Of a stretch of DNA of 40,754 nucleotides, positions 18,408-28,091 are shown piece after piece. A program made the position numbers and the translations under genes. The notes under the pieces are model-generated. The model was not told the DNA's origin. It saw only the letters and a program-made list of their open reading frames with translations, and ran no database searches. The stretch lies in the NCBI GenBank assembly GCA_028284525.1, contig JANQRO010000185.1, positions 1-40,754 on the forward strand. Direction: 5' to 3'. The DNA comes from Myxococcota bacterium (GTDB taxonomy: Bacteria > Myxococcota_A > UBA9160 > PR03). The stretch's first letter is position 1; every line of letters begins with the position of its first letter.

Positions 18408-19040
18408 CTACCACCGAAGCACGGTCTGGGCCGCCGGCCGTTCGCGGTAGCGCGCATCCCACGATCGCAAGAGCGGGCGCTCACCGAACAGGTCGGCTTC
18501 CACGTAGCGCAGGAACTGCAGCGACGCTTGCAGCGTGCAGTCCGCGATCGAAACGCGATCGCCCAGCAGGAGTGGTCGACCGTCGGAGAGGAGGTGTTCG
18601 AGGTAGTCGAGCGGCGTTTGGAGATTCGCCTCCATCTTGGCGGCCTTCTCCGGGTCCGGCGGGATTCCGAGCGGGGAGTTCTTCGCGTGTCCGTAGAGTC
18701 CCATCGGACCGGCCACACGCAGGTCGACGATGCGTTCGACGTCCCGAGCCGTTCCCCGCATCTTCGGAGTGTCGCCCAGCAGCGCGTCTTCCGGGAACTC
18801 GTCCTCGAGGTATTCGATGATCGCGAGCGATTCGACCAGATAGGATCCGTCGTCCAACTCGAGCACCGGCAGGGTGCCGAAGGGGTTTCGGGCGAGATGC
18901 GCGGGCTCGCGATTGCGGCGCTTGACGGTATTCACCACGACCTCCTCGATGCCCATCTCCACGCCGAGCTCGGCGCGCTCGGCGATATAGAGCATTACCT
19001 TGGTCGGGTTCGGCGCCAGCGGCACCATGTAGAGCTTCAC
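18408..19040 (-). CDS. Glutathione S-transferase family protein
   Basis: VKLYMVPLAPNPTKVMLYIAE...GTLPVLELDDGSYLVESLAIIEYLEDEFP; GTG start with GTGA overlap to the upstream LLM gene. Confidence 0.88.
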   Translation of the reverse strand: MKLYMVPLAPNPTKVMLYIAERAELGVEMGIEEVVVNTVKRRNREPAHLARNPFGTLPVLELDDGSYLVESLAIIEYLEDEFPEDALLGDTPKMRGTARDVERIVDLRVAGPMGLYGHAKNSPLGIPPDPEKAAKMEANLQTPLDYLEHLLSDGRPLLLGDRVSIADCTLQASLQFLRYVEADLFGERPLLRSWDARYRERPAAQTVLRW

Positions 19041-20074
19041 TCGAGTGTCTCCATCAGGTCCGCGATGTTCTCCAGAAGCTCGAAACGCGGTGGGCCCAGC
19101 GGTGCGCTGTCCAGGCCGAGCTTCAAGGTCGTGACCCCCACGTCGCGATATCTCTGCAACCGTTCGGCGACCATCTCTCGGGTGCCGACCGCTTGGAATT
19201 CCGTCACCATCGCATCCGGCACACGACGCGCGGCCTCGTCTCGTCTTCCGTCGAGCCAGAGCGATTGGATCGCTCTCGCGTCGTCCTCGTACCCCGCGCG
19301 GCGAAAGGCATCGTTGTAGAAGTTGGTGCGTGCCGAGCCCATGCCACCCATGTTGAACGCGACGGCCGATTTTCGGCGTCGGACGATGTCGTCGACATCG
19401 TCACCGATCTCGACGCGGACGGACACACAGAGGTCGAGGTCACCGAGTGCGCGGCCCGCTTCTGCGGCGCCAGCAGAGAGGAACTGGAGATGCGCCTCGG
19501 GGTGATCGGGCGAGAACGACGTGCCGAGCCACCCGTCGGCTGCTCCACCGGTGTAGCGCAAGGACTTGGGGCCCAAGGTGGCGAGGTAGATCGGGATCTC
19601 CACCGGATCGTGGGCGACACGGATGGCCTTTCCCTCGCCACCCGGCCTGGGCAGCTGAAAGACCTCTCCCTGGTAGCGCACCTTCTCGCCCGCGAAGATC
19701 ATCCGACAGATCTCGACGGTTTCCCTGAGACGAGTCAGCGGGGCGGCGTAGGCGATTCCGTGGAGCCCTTCGACCACCTGCGGTCCGCTGGCGCCGAGAC
19801 CGAGTACGAATCGGCCCCCCGTAAGGTCGTGCAGTGTCAGCGCGGTCATCGCCGTCATCGCGGGGGTCCGAGCCGGGACCTGCATGATGCCCGTGGCCAG
19901 CGTGATGCGCTCGGTCTTGTCGGCGAGGTACGCGAGGAGCGTCGCGGAGTCGCTCCACCAAGCCTCCGCGGAGAAGGCCATCGAAGCACCCTGACGCTCC
20001 GCGTGTTGCAACCAATCGATCGTCGGACCGATCGTATCTGCTCGCACAGCGCCGAGTTCGATCGCGAAGTTCAT
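19037..20074 (-). CDS. LLM-class (F420- or FMN-dependent) oxidoreductase
   Basis: LLAYLADKTERITLATGIMQVPARTPAMTAMTALTLHDLTGGRFVLGLGASGPQVVEGLHG. Confidence 0.9.
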   Translation of the reverse strand: MNFAIELGAVRADTIGPTIDWLQHAERQGASMAFSAEAWWSDSATLLAYLADKTERITLATGIMQVPARTPAMTAMTALTLHDLTGGRFVLGLGASGPQVVEGLHGIAYAAPLTRLRETVEICRMIFAGEKVRYQGEVFQLPRPGGEGKAIRVAHDPVEIPIYLATLGPKSLRYTGGAADGWLGTSFSPDHPEAHLQFLSAGAAEAGRALGDLDLCVSVRVEIGDDVDDIVRRRKSAVAFNMGGMGSARTNFYNDAFRRAGYEDDARAIQSLWLDGRRDEAARRVPDAMVTEFQAVGTREMVAERLQRYRDVGVTTLKLGLDSAPLGPPRFELLENIADLMETLE

Positions 20075-20235
20075 CCGGGCTGATCCTGGGTTGTCCCTTC
20101 ATCCCTTGTGGAGAGGAGGGAGCACGACGGGTCCCGAGCCCCTTCGCGTCGCTCGATACACCAGGTCCCGTCGGGCGCGGCGCGTGACGCGACGGAGGCG
20201 CGGCCCGCGGGGCCTCGGGGTCGGGGGCGAGCGGG

Positions 20236-21216
20236 TCACGCGGCGGGCCGGCGATCGATCTCGGTCGTGTGCGGCGACGGGGGCATCGCGTGCGACCAGT
20301 CGATCACGGCACTGCGGATCGACGGGCGCTCGTAGAGGCGGTGGGCGTAGTCGCGGACACGCGGGTGGGGGTCCCACAGCGGCGCGTGCCCCAGCCACTG
20401 GATCCGGTACAAGGTCACCCCCCACACACAGTCGGCCAGGGTGAAGGCGCTCCCACACACCCACGGGCCGTCTCGGCGGTCGAGGGTGGAGTCGAGATTC
20501 GCGAGCAGCGCGCGAAATTCGTCGAGGACGCCCTCCATGCTCGCGGGGTCTTTCTGGATCGCTTTCCCCGCCATCTCTTTGGCGATCTTGGCCCGGTAGG
20601 CGCGGACGAGCGCGGTGTCGTCGCGGTTCTCCTCGATGAGGCGTTCGAGCACGGCGCGCTTTCGGTCGTACACACCGTCCATCGCGTCGATCCAGAAGCC
20701 GGGTCGTGGGTCGTTGGCGTGAAAGCCGTACAAGATTCCGGGGTGGGGGATGCCGTCGTTGATGCGGACTTCGTCCCGAACCGGATCGGCGAGCGCCGTC
20801 GGGATCATCGGTGGGCTCGGCACTTCGCGCTCGAGGTACTCGAGGATGAGCGCCGAGTCGACGACGGCGCGGCGCCTCTCGAGGTCCACCAGGGTGGGAA
20901 CGACACAGGCGTCGAAGCCCTCGGTCGCGACCGAGGTCCGCATCGTGTGCGCCTCCGCCAACCGGTCCGCCCGCTCGCCGGCGGCGTGGAGACGCAGGTG
21001 CACGTAGCCGGGACGGTAGTTCTCGGTCGGGGCCAGCTCGTGCGCGATGTACGCTGCTCCCTTTTCGGCCAGCAGGGTGCGGACCTTCTGTGAGCAGATC
21101 GAGAAACCGAAGTGGTAGAGCTCGAAGCGCGGGGTGCCCGGGCCGATCGTGACCGAGCGCGACGGGTCGGTGAGCTCGTTTCGCGCCGCGTCGCCGTAGC
21201 GCTCGAATGCATCCAT
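20236..21216 (-). CDS. Glutathione S-transferase family protein, two-domain
   Basis: FELYHFGFSICSQKVRTLLAEKGAAY...VVPTLVDLERRRAVVDSALILEYLERE; ATG at 21214-21216 overlaps the upstream stop (TGATG). Confidence 0.82.
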   Translation of the reverse strand: MDAFERYGDAARNELTDPSRSVTIGPGTPRFELYHFGFSICSQKVRTLLAEKGAAYIAHELAPTENYRPGYVHLRLHAAGERADRLAEAHTMRTSVATEGFDACVVPTLVDLERRRAVVDSALILEYLEREVPSPPMIPTALADPVRDEVRINDGIPHPGILYGFHANDPRPGFWIDAMDGVYDRKRAVLERLIEENRDDTALVRAYRAKIAKEMAGKAIQKDPASMEGVLDEFRALLANLDSTLDRRDGPWVCGSAFTLADCVWGVTLYRIQWLGHAPLWDPHPRVRDYAHRLYERPSIRSAVIDWSHAMPPSPHTTEIDRRPAA

Positions 21217-21893
21217 CACGGTGAGCCGGGGAGCCCCGCGAGGGCCGTTTGGATGTTCGTGATCCAATCCTCGACGCTGGGTCGCGCGTGGACCGCGTCG
21301 TGCCAGCGCCGAATGGCCGGATACCCGTCGAGACCCGGAAACTCGCCCAGGATGCCCAGATCGACCGCGCAGAGCGCGGTGATGTCGGCGACGCTGAATC
21401 GATCGCACGCCACAAACTCGCTCGTCTCGAGCTGTGTCTCCAGGAGATCGTGAAACGCGCGCATGCCGTTCTTGCCGCGCTCGATCAGATCGGGGATCTG
21501 CGGGTCGGTCGCCCTTCCCGGATGGCCGCGCATGACGAAGACCGGAACCTGATTGCGGACGAAGTCGCGGGCCGAGAGCATTCCGTCTTGATCGGCGCGG
21601 CGTTCCCAGCTCTCGACGAGGGCCTTTTCGCGGGCGTCTCGTCCCATGAGCGGCGGATCGGGCTGGGTCTCTTCGAAGTAGCGCCAGATCGCCGCGGCCT
21701 CGTCGATCCGTGTCCCGTCGTCGAGCTCGAGGACGGGAACGATGCCGCGGGGGTTCACCGCGAGAAAATCCGGCTTCAGGTTCTCACCGACCAGGATGTC
21801 GATCTCTTGCGTCTCGACCTCGATGCCTTTCTCGTCGAGGAAGATGCGAACCCGGCGCGGGTTCGGTGCGATCAGGCAGTCGTAGAGTTTCAC
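21216..21893 (-). CDS. Glutathione S-transferase family protein
   Basis: VKLYDCLIAPNPRRVRIFLDEKGIEVETQEIDI...NPRGIVPVLELDDGTRIDEAAAIWRYFEE; GTG start at 21893. Confidence 0.9.
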   Translation of the reverse strand: MKLYDCLIAPNPRRVRIFLDEKGIEVETQEIDILVGENLKPDFLAVNPRGIVPVLELDDGTRIDEAAAIWRYFEETQPDPPLMGRDAREKALVESWERRADQDGMLSARDFVRNQVPVFVMRGHPGRATDPQIPDLIERGKNGMRAFHDLLETQLETSEFVACDRFSVADITALCAVDLGILGEFPGLDGYPAIRRWHDAVHARPSVEDWITNIQTALAGLPGSP

Positions 21894-22321
21894 CGTCTTC
21901 GCTCCTCGGATACGTGATGGACGGGGCGTGTCGCTCGAAGCGGCTGGTCGAGCGTCCAGAACGCGGCACACGGGCCCGCCCCGGATCGCGACATTCTCGG
22001 CGGTCTCGACGTCTCGATCAACTCGGAGCATCTTGTCGTTGGGGAGGCAGAGGAGTGGAGAGGATCCCGACCACGGGGACACCGGAACCGCCGAAGGCAA
22101 GGGGTGGGGCGTCCCCGTCGCGATTCCTCGACGATCCAGCGGGCTCACAACTCGCGGAAATCGCGGCCGAATCGCGCGCGTCGGACGTCGATCGAGGCCC
22201 TCGTTTCGCAGATCGACCTCCCAGCGCGGGGAGATCGTCGCCAAGCCGGGCTCGCGGCCGACGGGTCTGGCCGCCCGGTCTTCCGCGCCCGTCTTCGCGC
22301 GAGTTGCCCTAGCGTGTCTCC

Positions 22322-23500
22322 ATGTCTTCGGACCCACACCCGGCGCGCCCCCCTTCGACGTCGGACGCGGCGCCGACGCTCGCCGCCGCGGCGGAATCCG
22401 CCGCCGCGGTGGCGGAGACGCAAGCGGATCAGGCAGAGCGAGACCGGGCGCTTCCCGCCCCGCTTCTGCGAGCGCTCCACCGACACGGGCTCTTTCGACG
22501 CCTGCTCCCGCGGGTCTTGGGGGGCGAGCAGCCCCGGTTCACGAGTTGGCTGGACGCCGTGGAGATCCTCGCCCGCGCCGACGGGAGCTGTGGATGGTGT
22601 GTCAACCAGGGAGCGGTGTTCGCGACGGTCGCCGCCTGGCTGGAGCCCTCGGCGGCCGCCGAGCTGTGGGCGTCGCCGAGTACCGTGATCGCGAACGGCA
22701 CTCCGCAACGATCGCAGGCGCGTCGCGAGGGGGACGTCTTCGTCGTGTCGGGACGCTGGGTGTTCGGGAGCGGGAGCCGGCACGCCTCGCTGTTCGCCGG
22801 GTTCGCCCCCGTCGCCGGGGAGGGGCCGGAGCCCCGTCTCTTGATCATGAGACCGGGACAGGTCGAGCTGCTGGACAACTGGTCGGTGAACGGCCTCCGG
22901 GGCACCGGGAGCTTCGACTACACGGCCAAAGAAGCCCGCGTCCCGGTGGCGCACAGCCTGGTTCTCGGGGCGGATCGGCCGGTCGATCCCTGGCCGGGCT
23001 ACACCATCGGTGTGGCGCTGCTGTTCGGGTGTTCGTTCGGGGCGGTGGCGCTCGGCACCTCGCGGCGGGCCCTCGACGAGGCCATCCTCCTGGCGCGGAC
23101 CCGTCGCGCGCGATTCAGCAAGACCGCGGCGCGCGAAGATCACCACATCCACGATCAGCTCGGGCGCGCCGAGACCCGCTGGGGCGCCGCCCGCGCGTAT
23201 CTGCACGGTACGGTTTCCGAGGTGTGGGACCAGCTCGCGGCCGAGCCGGAGATCGCGATCCATCAACGCATGCGACTGCGCATGGCGGGGACCCACGCGA
23301 TGCGCGAAGCCCGCGCCGTGGCGGACCTCGCGGCCAACATCGCGGGCTCGGACGTCGTGCGGGCGGGTCATCCCGTCCATCGTCCCTGGCAGGACACGCT
23401 GGTCGCCGCGCAGCACATGCAGGCCCGCAGCGCGCACTACGCATTTCTGGGACAGCACCTGCTCGACCCCGAGCGGAGCGACTTCGGCCCGCTCGTCTAG
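22322..23500 (+). CDS. Acyl-CoA-dehydrogenase-fold flavin monooxygenase/hydroxylase
   Basis: ADGSCGWCVNQGAVFATVAAWL, VSGRWVFGSGSRHASLFAGFAPV, NGLRGTGSFDYTAKEARVP. Confidence 0.8.
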   Translation: MSSDPHPARPPSTSDAAPTLAAAAESAAAVAETQADQAERDRALPAPLLRALHRHGLFRRLLPRVLGGEQPRFTSWLDAVEILARADGSCGWCVNQGAVFATVAAWLEPSAAAELWASPSTVIANGTPQRSQARREGDVFVVSGRWVFGSGSRHASLFAGFAPVAGEGPEPRLLIMRPGQVELLDNWSVNGLRGTGSFDYTAKEARVPVAHSLVLGADRPVDPWPGYTIGVALLFGCSFGAVALGTSRRALDEAILLARTRRARFSKTAAREDHHIHDQLGRAETRWGAARAYLHGTVSEVWDQLAAEPEIAIHQRMRLRMAGTHAMREARAVADLAANIAGSDVVRAGHPVHRPWQDTLVAAQHMQARSAHYAFLGQHLLDPERSDFGPLV

Positions 23501-23601
23501 GGTCGCGCGGAGGACATCGCACGATGGGGCCTCCGTGAGACCTCTCGCGGCAAAGCGGGTACCATCCCGGCACCCACCACCCGACCGCGAAGGGAGCCCG
23601 C

Positions 23602-24708
23602 ATGCAGTTCGGAATGCTCTACGAAATGGAAACGCCGCGCCCTTGGAACAAGCGCAGCGAATTCAACGTGTACCACGAGGCGTTGGCCCAGATCGAGCTC
23701 GCTGACCGCGTGGGCTTCGACTACGTGTGGGAGGTCGAGCACCACTTCCTCGAGGAGTATTCGCACAGCTCGGCGCCCGAGGTCTTCTACGGTGCCGTCT
23801 CCCAGCGCACCAAGAACATCCGCATCGCCCACGGCGTGCGCCTGCTTCCACACCGTTTCAATCACCCGATCAAGGTCGCCGAGCAGGCTGCGGTTCTCGA
23901 CATCCTGAGCAACGGCCGCATGGACCTCGGCACCGGGCGTTCCACGACCGCCCAAGAGCTCGACGGCTTTGGCGTGGACTACGATCGCACCCGTCTCGAG
24001 GTCCGCGAGGCGCTCGACGTGATCGTCAAAGCCTGGACCGAGGAGATCCTCGAGTACAAGGGCGAAACCATCGAGATCCCCGCCCGGATGGTGGTTCCGA
24101 AGCCCATCCAGGAGCCGCATCCGCCGATGTGGATGGCCTGTGTCGCACCCGACAGCTACGAGATGGCGGCCGATCGCGGTCTCGGTGTTCTGAGCTTCAG
24201 CTTCAACTGGGAAGGGGTGCAGGCCTCGATCGAGGCGTATCGCAAAGCCTGCCCCAAGCGCTCGGACCAGGTCGTCAAGGTCGTGAACGAGCGCTTCGCA
24301 GGTCTGGTGATCTGTCACGTCGCGGAGAGCAAGGAAGAAGAAGCGGTCGGGATCGACGGCGCGCGCTGGTTCCTCCACAACATCGCCAAGCTCTTCGAGC
24401 CGCTGATGGTGAAGAACGAGCTCTACTCCTACGAGTACCTCCGCCGGCTCTTCGATCTCGAAGCCGACGCCAACGACCTGAGCGACGCCGAGCTCAAGGC
24501 GCACCCGATGGTGGTCGTGGGCAACCCCGACGAGGTGAACCGAAAGCTCGAGTATTTCCACGACTCCGGGCTCGACCAGATCATCTTCTTCAAACAGGCG
24601 GGACGGATCCCGCACCAGAACATCATGCGTTCGATCGAGCGGATCGGGAAGTACGTGATTCCCCACTATGCTCCGCACAAGGCGACCGCGATCGAGGTCG
24701 CCTCGTAG
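23602..24708 (+). CDS. LLM-class flavin-dependent oxidoreductase (luciferase-like)
   Basis: GFDYVWEVEHHFLEEYSHSSAPEVFYGAVSQRTKNIRIAHGVRLLPHRFNHPIKVAEQAAVLDILSNGRMDLGTGRS. Confidence 0.93.
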   Translation: MQFGMLYEMETPRPWNKRSEFNVYHEALAQIELADRVGFDYVWEVEHHFLEEYSHSSAPEVFYGAVSQRTKNIRIAHGVRLLPHRFNHPIKVAEQAAVLDILSNGRMDLGTGRSTTAQELDGFGVDYDRTRLEVREALDVIVKAWTEEILEYKGETIEIPARMVVPKPIQEPHPPMWMACVAPDSYEMAADRGLGVLSFSFNWEGVQASIEAYRKACPKRSDQVVKVVNERFAGLVICHVAESKEEEAVGIDGARWFLHNIAKLFEPLMVKNELYSYEYLRRLFDLEADANDLSDAELKAHPMVVVGNPDEVNRKLEYFHDSGLDQIIFFKQAGRIPHQNIMRSIERIGKYVIPHYAPHKATAIEVAS

Positions 24709-24728
24709 CGGGCGGCGAGGAGCGAGCC

Positions 24729-25565
24729 ATGGGCGAAGCCGAACTCGTCGTCGTCGACGACCCGCGACCGAAGATCCGCCGTCTCACCTTGAACCGGCCC
24801 GAGAAGCGCAACGCGCTCTCGAACGCGCTCCGGGGGCAGCTCTTCGCGGCCCTCGAAGCCGGCGACCGCGACCCCTCGGTGCACGTCATGGTGCTCCGCG
24901 GGGCCGGTACGTGCTTCTCATCGGGCTACGACCTGGCCTCCGACGTCGCGAAGGACCAGCCCTTCTTTTCGGCCGGGGGCGACGGGAACTGGCCGCGCCA
25001 CGTCGTCGACGGCGCCTTCAAGATCTGGGACCTGGCGAAACCCGTGATCGCTCAGGTCCACGGCTATTGTCTCGCCGGTGGCTCCGAGCTGATGGCCGCC
25101 TGCGACCTCGTGTACGTGTCCGAGGACGCCCAGATCGGCTACCCCCCGGTGCGTCTGATGAGCCCGCCCGACAACCAGTTCCACGCGTGGCTCGCGGGCT
25201 TTCGCAACGCCATGGAGCTGATGCTCACCGGCGACTCGGTCGACGGTGCCGAGGCCGTACGGATGGGGCTGGCCAATCGCTGCTTTGGAAACGACGAGCT
25301 CGAAGCCAAGGTGCTCGAGATGGCCGAGCGGATCGCCATGTTGCCCCCCGACATCCAGCAGCTCAACAAACGGTCGATTCACCGGGCCATGGAGATCCAG
25401 GGCATCCGCGCCGCGATCCGAGCCGGTACCGAGCTCCAGACCCTGGGTTTCCACCAGCGGTCCTCGCGCGAGTACATGAAGGAGTTCGCCAAGGGCGTCA
25501 CCCACGCGCTCGACCAGCGCGACAAGCAGTTCGGCGACTACCGCACGGGCGCTTCGAAGGACTGA
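24729..25565 (+). CDS. Enoyl-CoA hydratase/isomerase (crotonase) family protein
   Basis: LTLNRPEKRNALS, VLRGAGTCFSSGYDL, KPVIAQVHGYCLAGGSELMAACDLVYVSEDAQIGYPP. Confidence 0.92.
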   Translation: MGEAELVVVDDPRPKIRRLTLNRPEKRNALSNALRGQLFAALEAGDRDPSVHVMVLRGAGTCFSSGYDLASDVAKDQPFFSAGGDGNWPRHVVDGAFKIWDLAKPVIAQVHGYCLAGGSELMAACDLVYVSEDAQIGYPPVRLMSPPDNQFHAWLAGFRNAMELMLTGDSVDGAEAVRMGLANRCFGNDELEAKVLEMAERIAMLPPDIQQLNKRSIHRAMEIQGIRAAIRAGTELQTLGFHQRSSREYMKEFAKGVTHALDQRDKQFGDYRTGASKD

Positions 25566-25593
25566 AGGATCGACACGACGGCGGGGCGCCTCG

Positions 25594-25618
25594 CTCAGCC
25601 CGAGAACTCGGGGATGAG
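25594..25618. terminator. Stem-loop between convergent crotonase genes
   Basis: CTCAGCCCGAGAACTCGGGGATGAG imperfect inverted repeat in the 77-bp convergent gap. Confidence 0.5.
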
Positions 25619-25642
25619 ACACCGCGAAGGCCTCGACCGCGA

Positions 25643-26515
25643 TCAGTCGCGTTTGCGCTCGCCGTAGTCGCCGAAGGGCGCGTCGCGTTCCGAGATCACC
25701 TGGCGGAATCCCTTCTCGCGAAAGCTCTCGACCCACCGGTAGGCCTCCTCGGTGTGGCGCGTGACTCCGTCGAAGAGCGTGCCCAGCAGCTGCGTGGTGC
25801 GCAGACCCATGTTCTCGAAGCTCTGGTTGATCAGGAGCTTGTTCAGCGCGAGCTGGTTCGCCGGGATGTGTTCGAGGCGGCGCGCGTGCGCCTCGATGCG
25901 TTCCGCAATCTCGTCGGGCGGGCACACGTAGGAGACGAGGCCAACGCGGTGGGCCGTGGCCGCGTCGATCGCATCACCCGACAGCAGAAACTGCTTCGCG
26001 TGTTCCAGCCCGAGCCGATACACCCAGAGCATCGTGGTCGGGGTCCCATAGATCCGCGACGGCGCGTATCCGATATACGCGTCTTCGGCCATGTACAACA
26101 GGTCGCAGCACAGGATCAGGTCGGTCGCGCCGCCGACGGCCCATCCGTGGATCTGCCCGAGCACCGGCTTGGGACACTCCCAGATCTTCATGAAGCGGCG
26201 GACGTTGTGTCCCATGAACTGGAGGTCGCGGACCGGGTCCCAGGCGCCCTCGCGCGGCTCCGGCCCCGGGGCGTCGTAGGGGCTCCCCCACCGGTCCCCG
26301 CCCTCGCCGGGGTTCAGGTCGTAGCCGCCGGTCAACGCGCGGCCGGCGCCGCGGAGCACGATGGAGCGTACCGGGCGGGACGCGGTCGCGCGGTCGACCG
26401 CGTCGGCGACGCCCTGCACGGTGCTCTCGGTGAGCGTGTTCATCTTGTCCGGACGGTTGAGCGTCACGATCGCGACGCTTCCCCTCTCTTCGTACAACAC
26501 CGTGGGCTCGGGCAT
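25643..26515 (-). CDS. Enoyl-CoA hydratase/isomerase (crotonase) family protein
   Basis: VTLNRPDKMNTLTE, VLRGAGRALTGGYDL, KPVLGQIHGWAVGGATDLILCCDLLYMAEDAYIGYAP. ATG at 26515. Confidence 0.92.
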   Translation of the reverse strand: MPEPTVLYEERGSVAIVTLNRPDKMNTLTESTVQGVADAVDRATASRPVRSIVLRGAGRALTGGYDLNPGEGGDRWGSPYDAPGPEPREGAWDPVRDLQFMGHNVRRFMKIWECPKPVLGQIHGWAVGGATDLILCCDLLYMAEDAYIGYAPSRIYGTPTTMLWVYRLGLEHAKQFLLSGDAIDAATAHRVGLVSYVCPPDEIAERIEAHARRLEHIPANQLALNKLLINQSFENMGLRTTQLLGTLFDGVTRHTEEAYRWVESFREKGFRQVISERDAPFGDYGERKRD

Positions 26516-26523
26516 CGGATCGA

Positions 26524-27795
26524 TCAACGCCCCGGGAACCGCTCGTCCAGCCATCTGCTCACGATCTGCATCGCCTGCACACGGCCGGCCGGCGGCATGC
26601 CGAAGTGGCCGGCCTCGGCGTAGTCGATCGTCTTGTCCTGGGCGGGTGACGCGGAGTACATCGCCTCGATGGTGTCGGGGAAGCAGGCGTTGTCCGCGGT
26701 GTAGGCGATCGCCAACGTCGGCAGCGTGAGCTTCGGGAGGTTGGCCATCAGGTCGGCGCGCGAGGAGAGACCCGACCAGGTGCTGAGCCACGCCCGAGGG
26801 GTCTGGAGACACGCGAAGCCGCCTTCCATGTAGTTCACGCGATCCGGGCGGGGCGAGACGATCGAGCCGACCTCCCGCGTCGAGGATTTCGCGTGGAGGG
26901 AGAGATCGCAGTAAGCCGGGTGCGCCTCGGTGCGCGCGATCCGCATGTAGCGGCCCACGACCGCGCGCCGCGAGATGAAGGTGCGTCGCTCGGGGGGGAG
27001 CGACTGGAAACCGGGCTCCTGGGTCAAGGTCTTGTAGTGGGCCTGCTCTTCGATGTAGCCGCGGGCGATCGCGTCGAGTCGCGCCGCACGCGCGCGCTGA
27101 GCGGCGTAGTAGCGGGCGAGGAACTCCTCGCTGTAGCGGCTCTGTTGCGGGGGCTCGCGGAAGCCGTTGGCGGGGTTGTACATATCGAGGTTCGGGTCGC
27201 AGGAGAGCGGGTCGTTCTCGTCGGTGACCGAGGGGTCGATCATGCCCGTCAGCACGTCTCCTTCCCCCATGTGCACCGCGAGGTGCACGATGCCGTCGGC
27301 GGCGGGCATCTCGAGCTCGTTGAGGTCGTAGGGATCGCCGGCCGGCGTGTCGGTCAAGCGGCCCGTCGGCGGCGTCACGGCTTGCGCCTGGTAGAAGCCG
27401 TAGAGCGACCCACCGCCGCTGTTGCCAAAGAGGACGACGTGCTCGAACCCCCGCTCTTCGCGTAGGAAGCGCATTCCCGCCGCGATGTCGGCCAGGAGCA
27501 TCTCGTGGATGCACGCGACGTCGTTGTTGGGCCAGCGGCCCTGCTGGCCGAACGTGGCATATCCGGCCTCGAGGAGCGCGGGCATGCCGTAGTGCCGGCT
27601 CATGTCGGCCCGCGGGTGCATGAAGCACACGACGGTCTTCTCGTCACCCCGCGTGTAGAGCACACCACGCGAGGTGGCGCCGTCGTGCGCGGTGAGCGGA
27701 ACGACCTCCTGCTCGGTTCCCAAAGGAAGGGTCGCAAAGTCGATGAGCCCGAAGCCGGGGGACGCGACCGAAACGCTCGATTCCGTGTCTGCCAT
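26524..27795 (-). CDS. Alpha/beta hydrolase
   Basis: VVLFGNSGGGSLYGFY nucleophile elbow; lies 8 nt upstream of the crotonase start. Confidence 0.8.
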   Translation of the reverse strand: MADTESSVSVASPGFGLIDFATLPLGTEQEVVPLTAHDGATSRGVLYTRGDEKTVVCFMHPRADMSRHYGMPALLEAGYATFGQQGRWPNNDVACIHEMLLADIAAGMRFLREERGFEHVVLFGNSGGGSLYGFYQAQAVTPPTGRLTDTPAGDPYDLNELEMPAADGIVHLAVHMGEGDVLTGMIDPSVTDENDPLSCDPNLDMYNPANGFREPPQQSRYSEEFLARYYAAQRARAARLDAIARGYIEEQAHYKTLTQEPGFQSLPPERRTFISRRAVVGRYMRIARTEAHPAYCDLSLHAKSSTREVGSIVSPRPDRVNYMEGGFACLQTPRAWLSTWSGLSSRADLMANLPKLTLPTLAIAYTADNACFPDTIEAMYSASPAQDKTIDYAEAGHFGMPPAGRVQAMQIVSRWLDERFPGR

Positions 27796-28091
27796 CTTCG
27801 CTCACTTTCGATCTGGAGGATGGGCGCATGGTACCAAGCGGAGGCCGCCGGGCCCCGGGTGAGGCGCCGCCCTCCGGCCCGCGCGGCGCCGTCGGTTGCG
27901 AAGGGCCGCAGCCTTCCCTTGCGCTTCTGCGACACGCGTGTCGCTCGCGGAGCAGCGCCGCGTTTCCGTTGTATCGTTCCCATCGACCGGGGAACGCGAC
28001 CACCGGGGCTCCCACCGATTCGCTCCTACGCCTTCGCGGAGCACGGGGCTCCCGGGAAACGCGAGAGGACGACGCAAAGGAGTTGACGACC

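Noticed and set aside
26516-27628. N-terminal extension of the 661-aa crotonase ORF
   Set aside because: Out-of-frame reading of the alpha/beta hydrolase; the crotonase starts at 26515.
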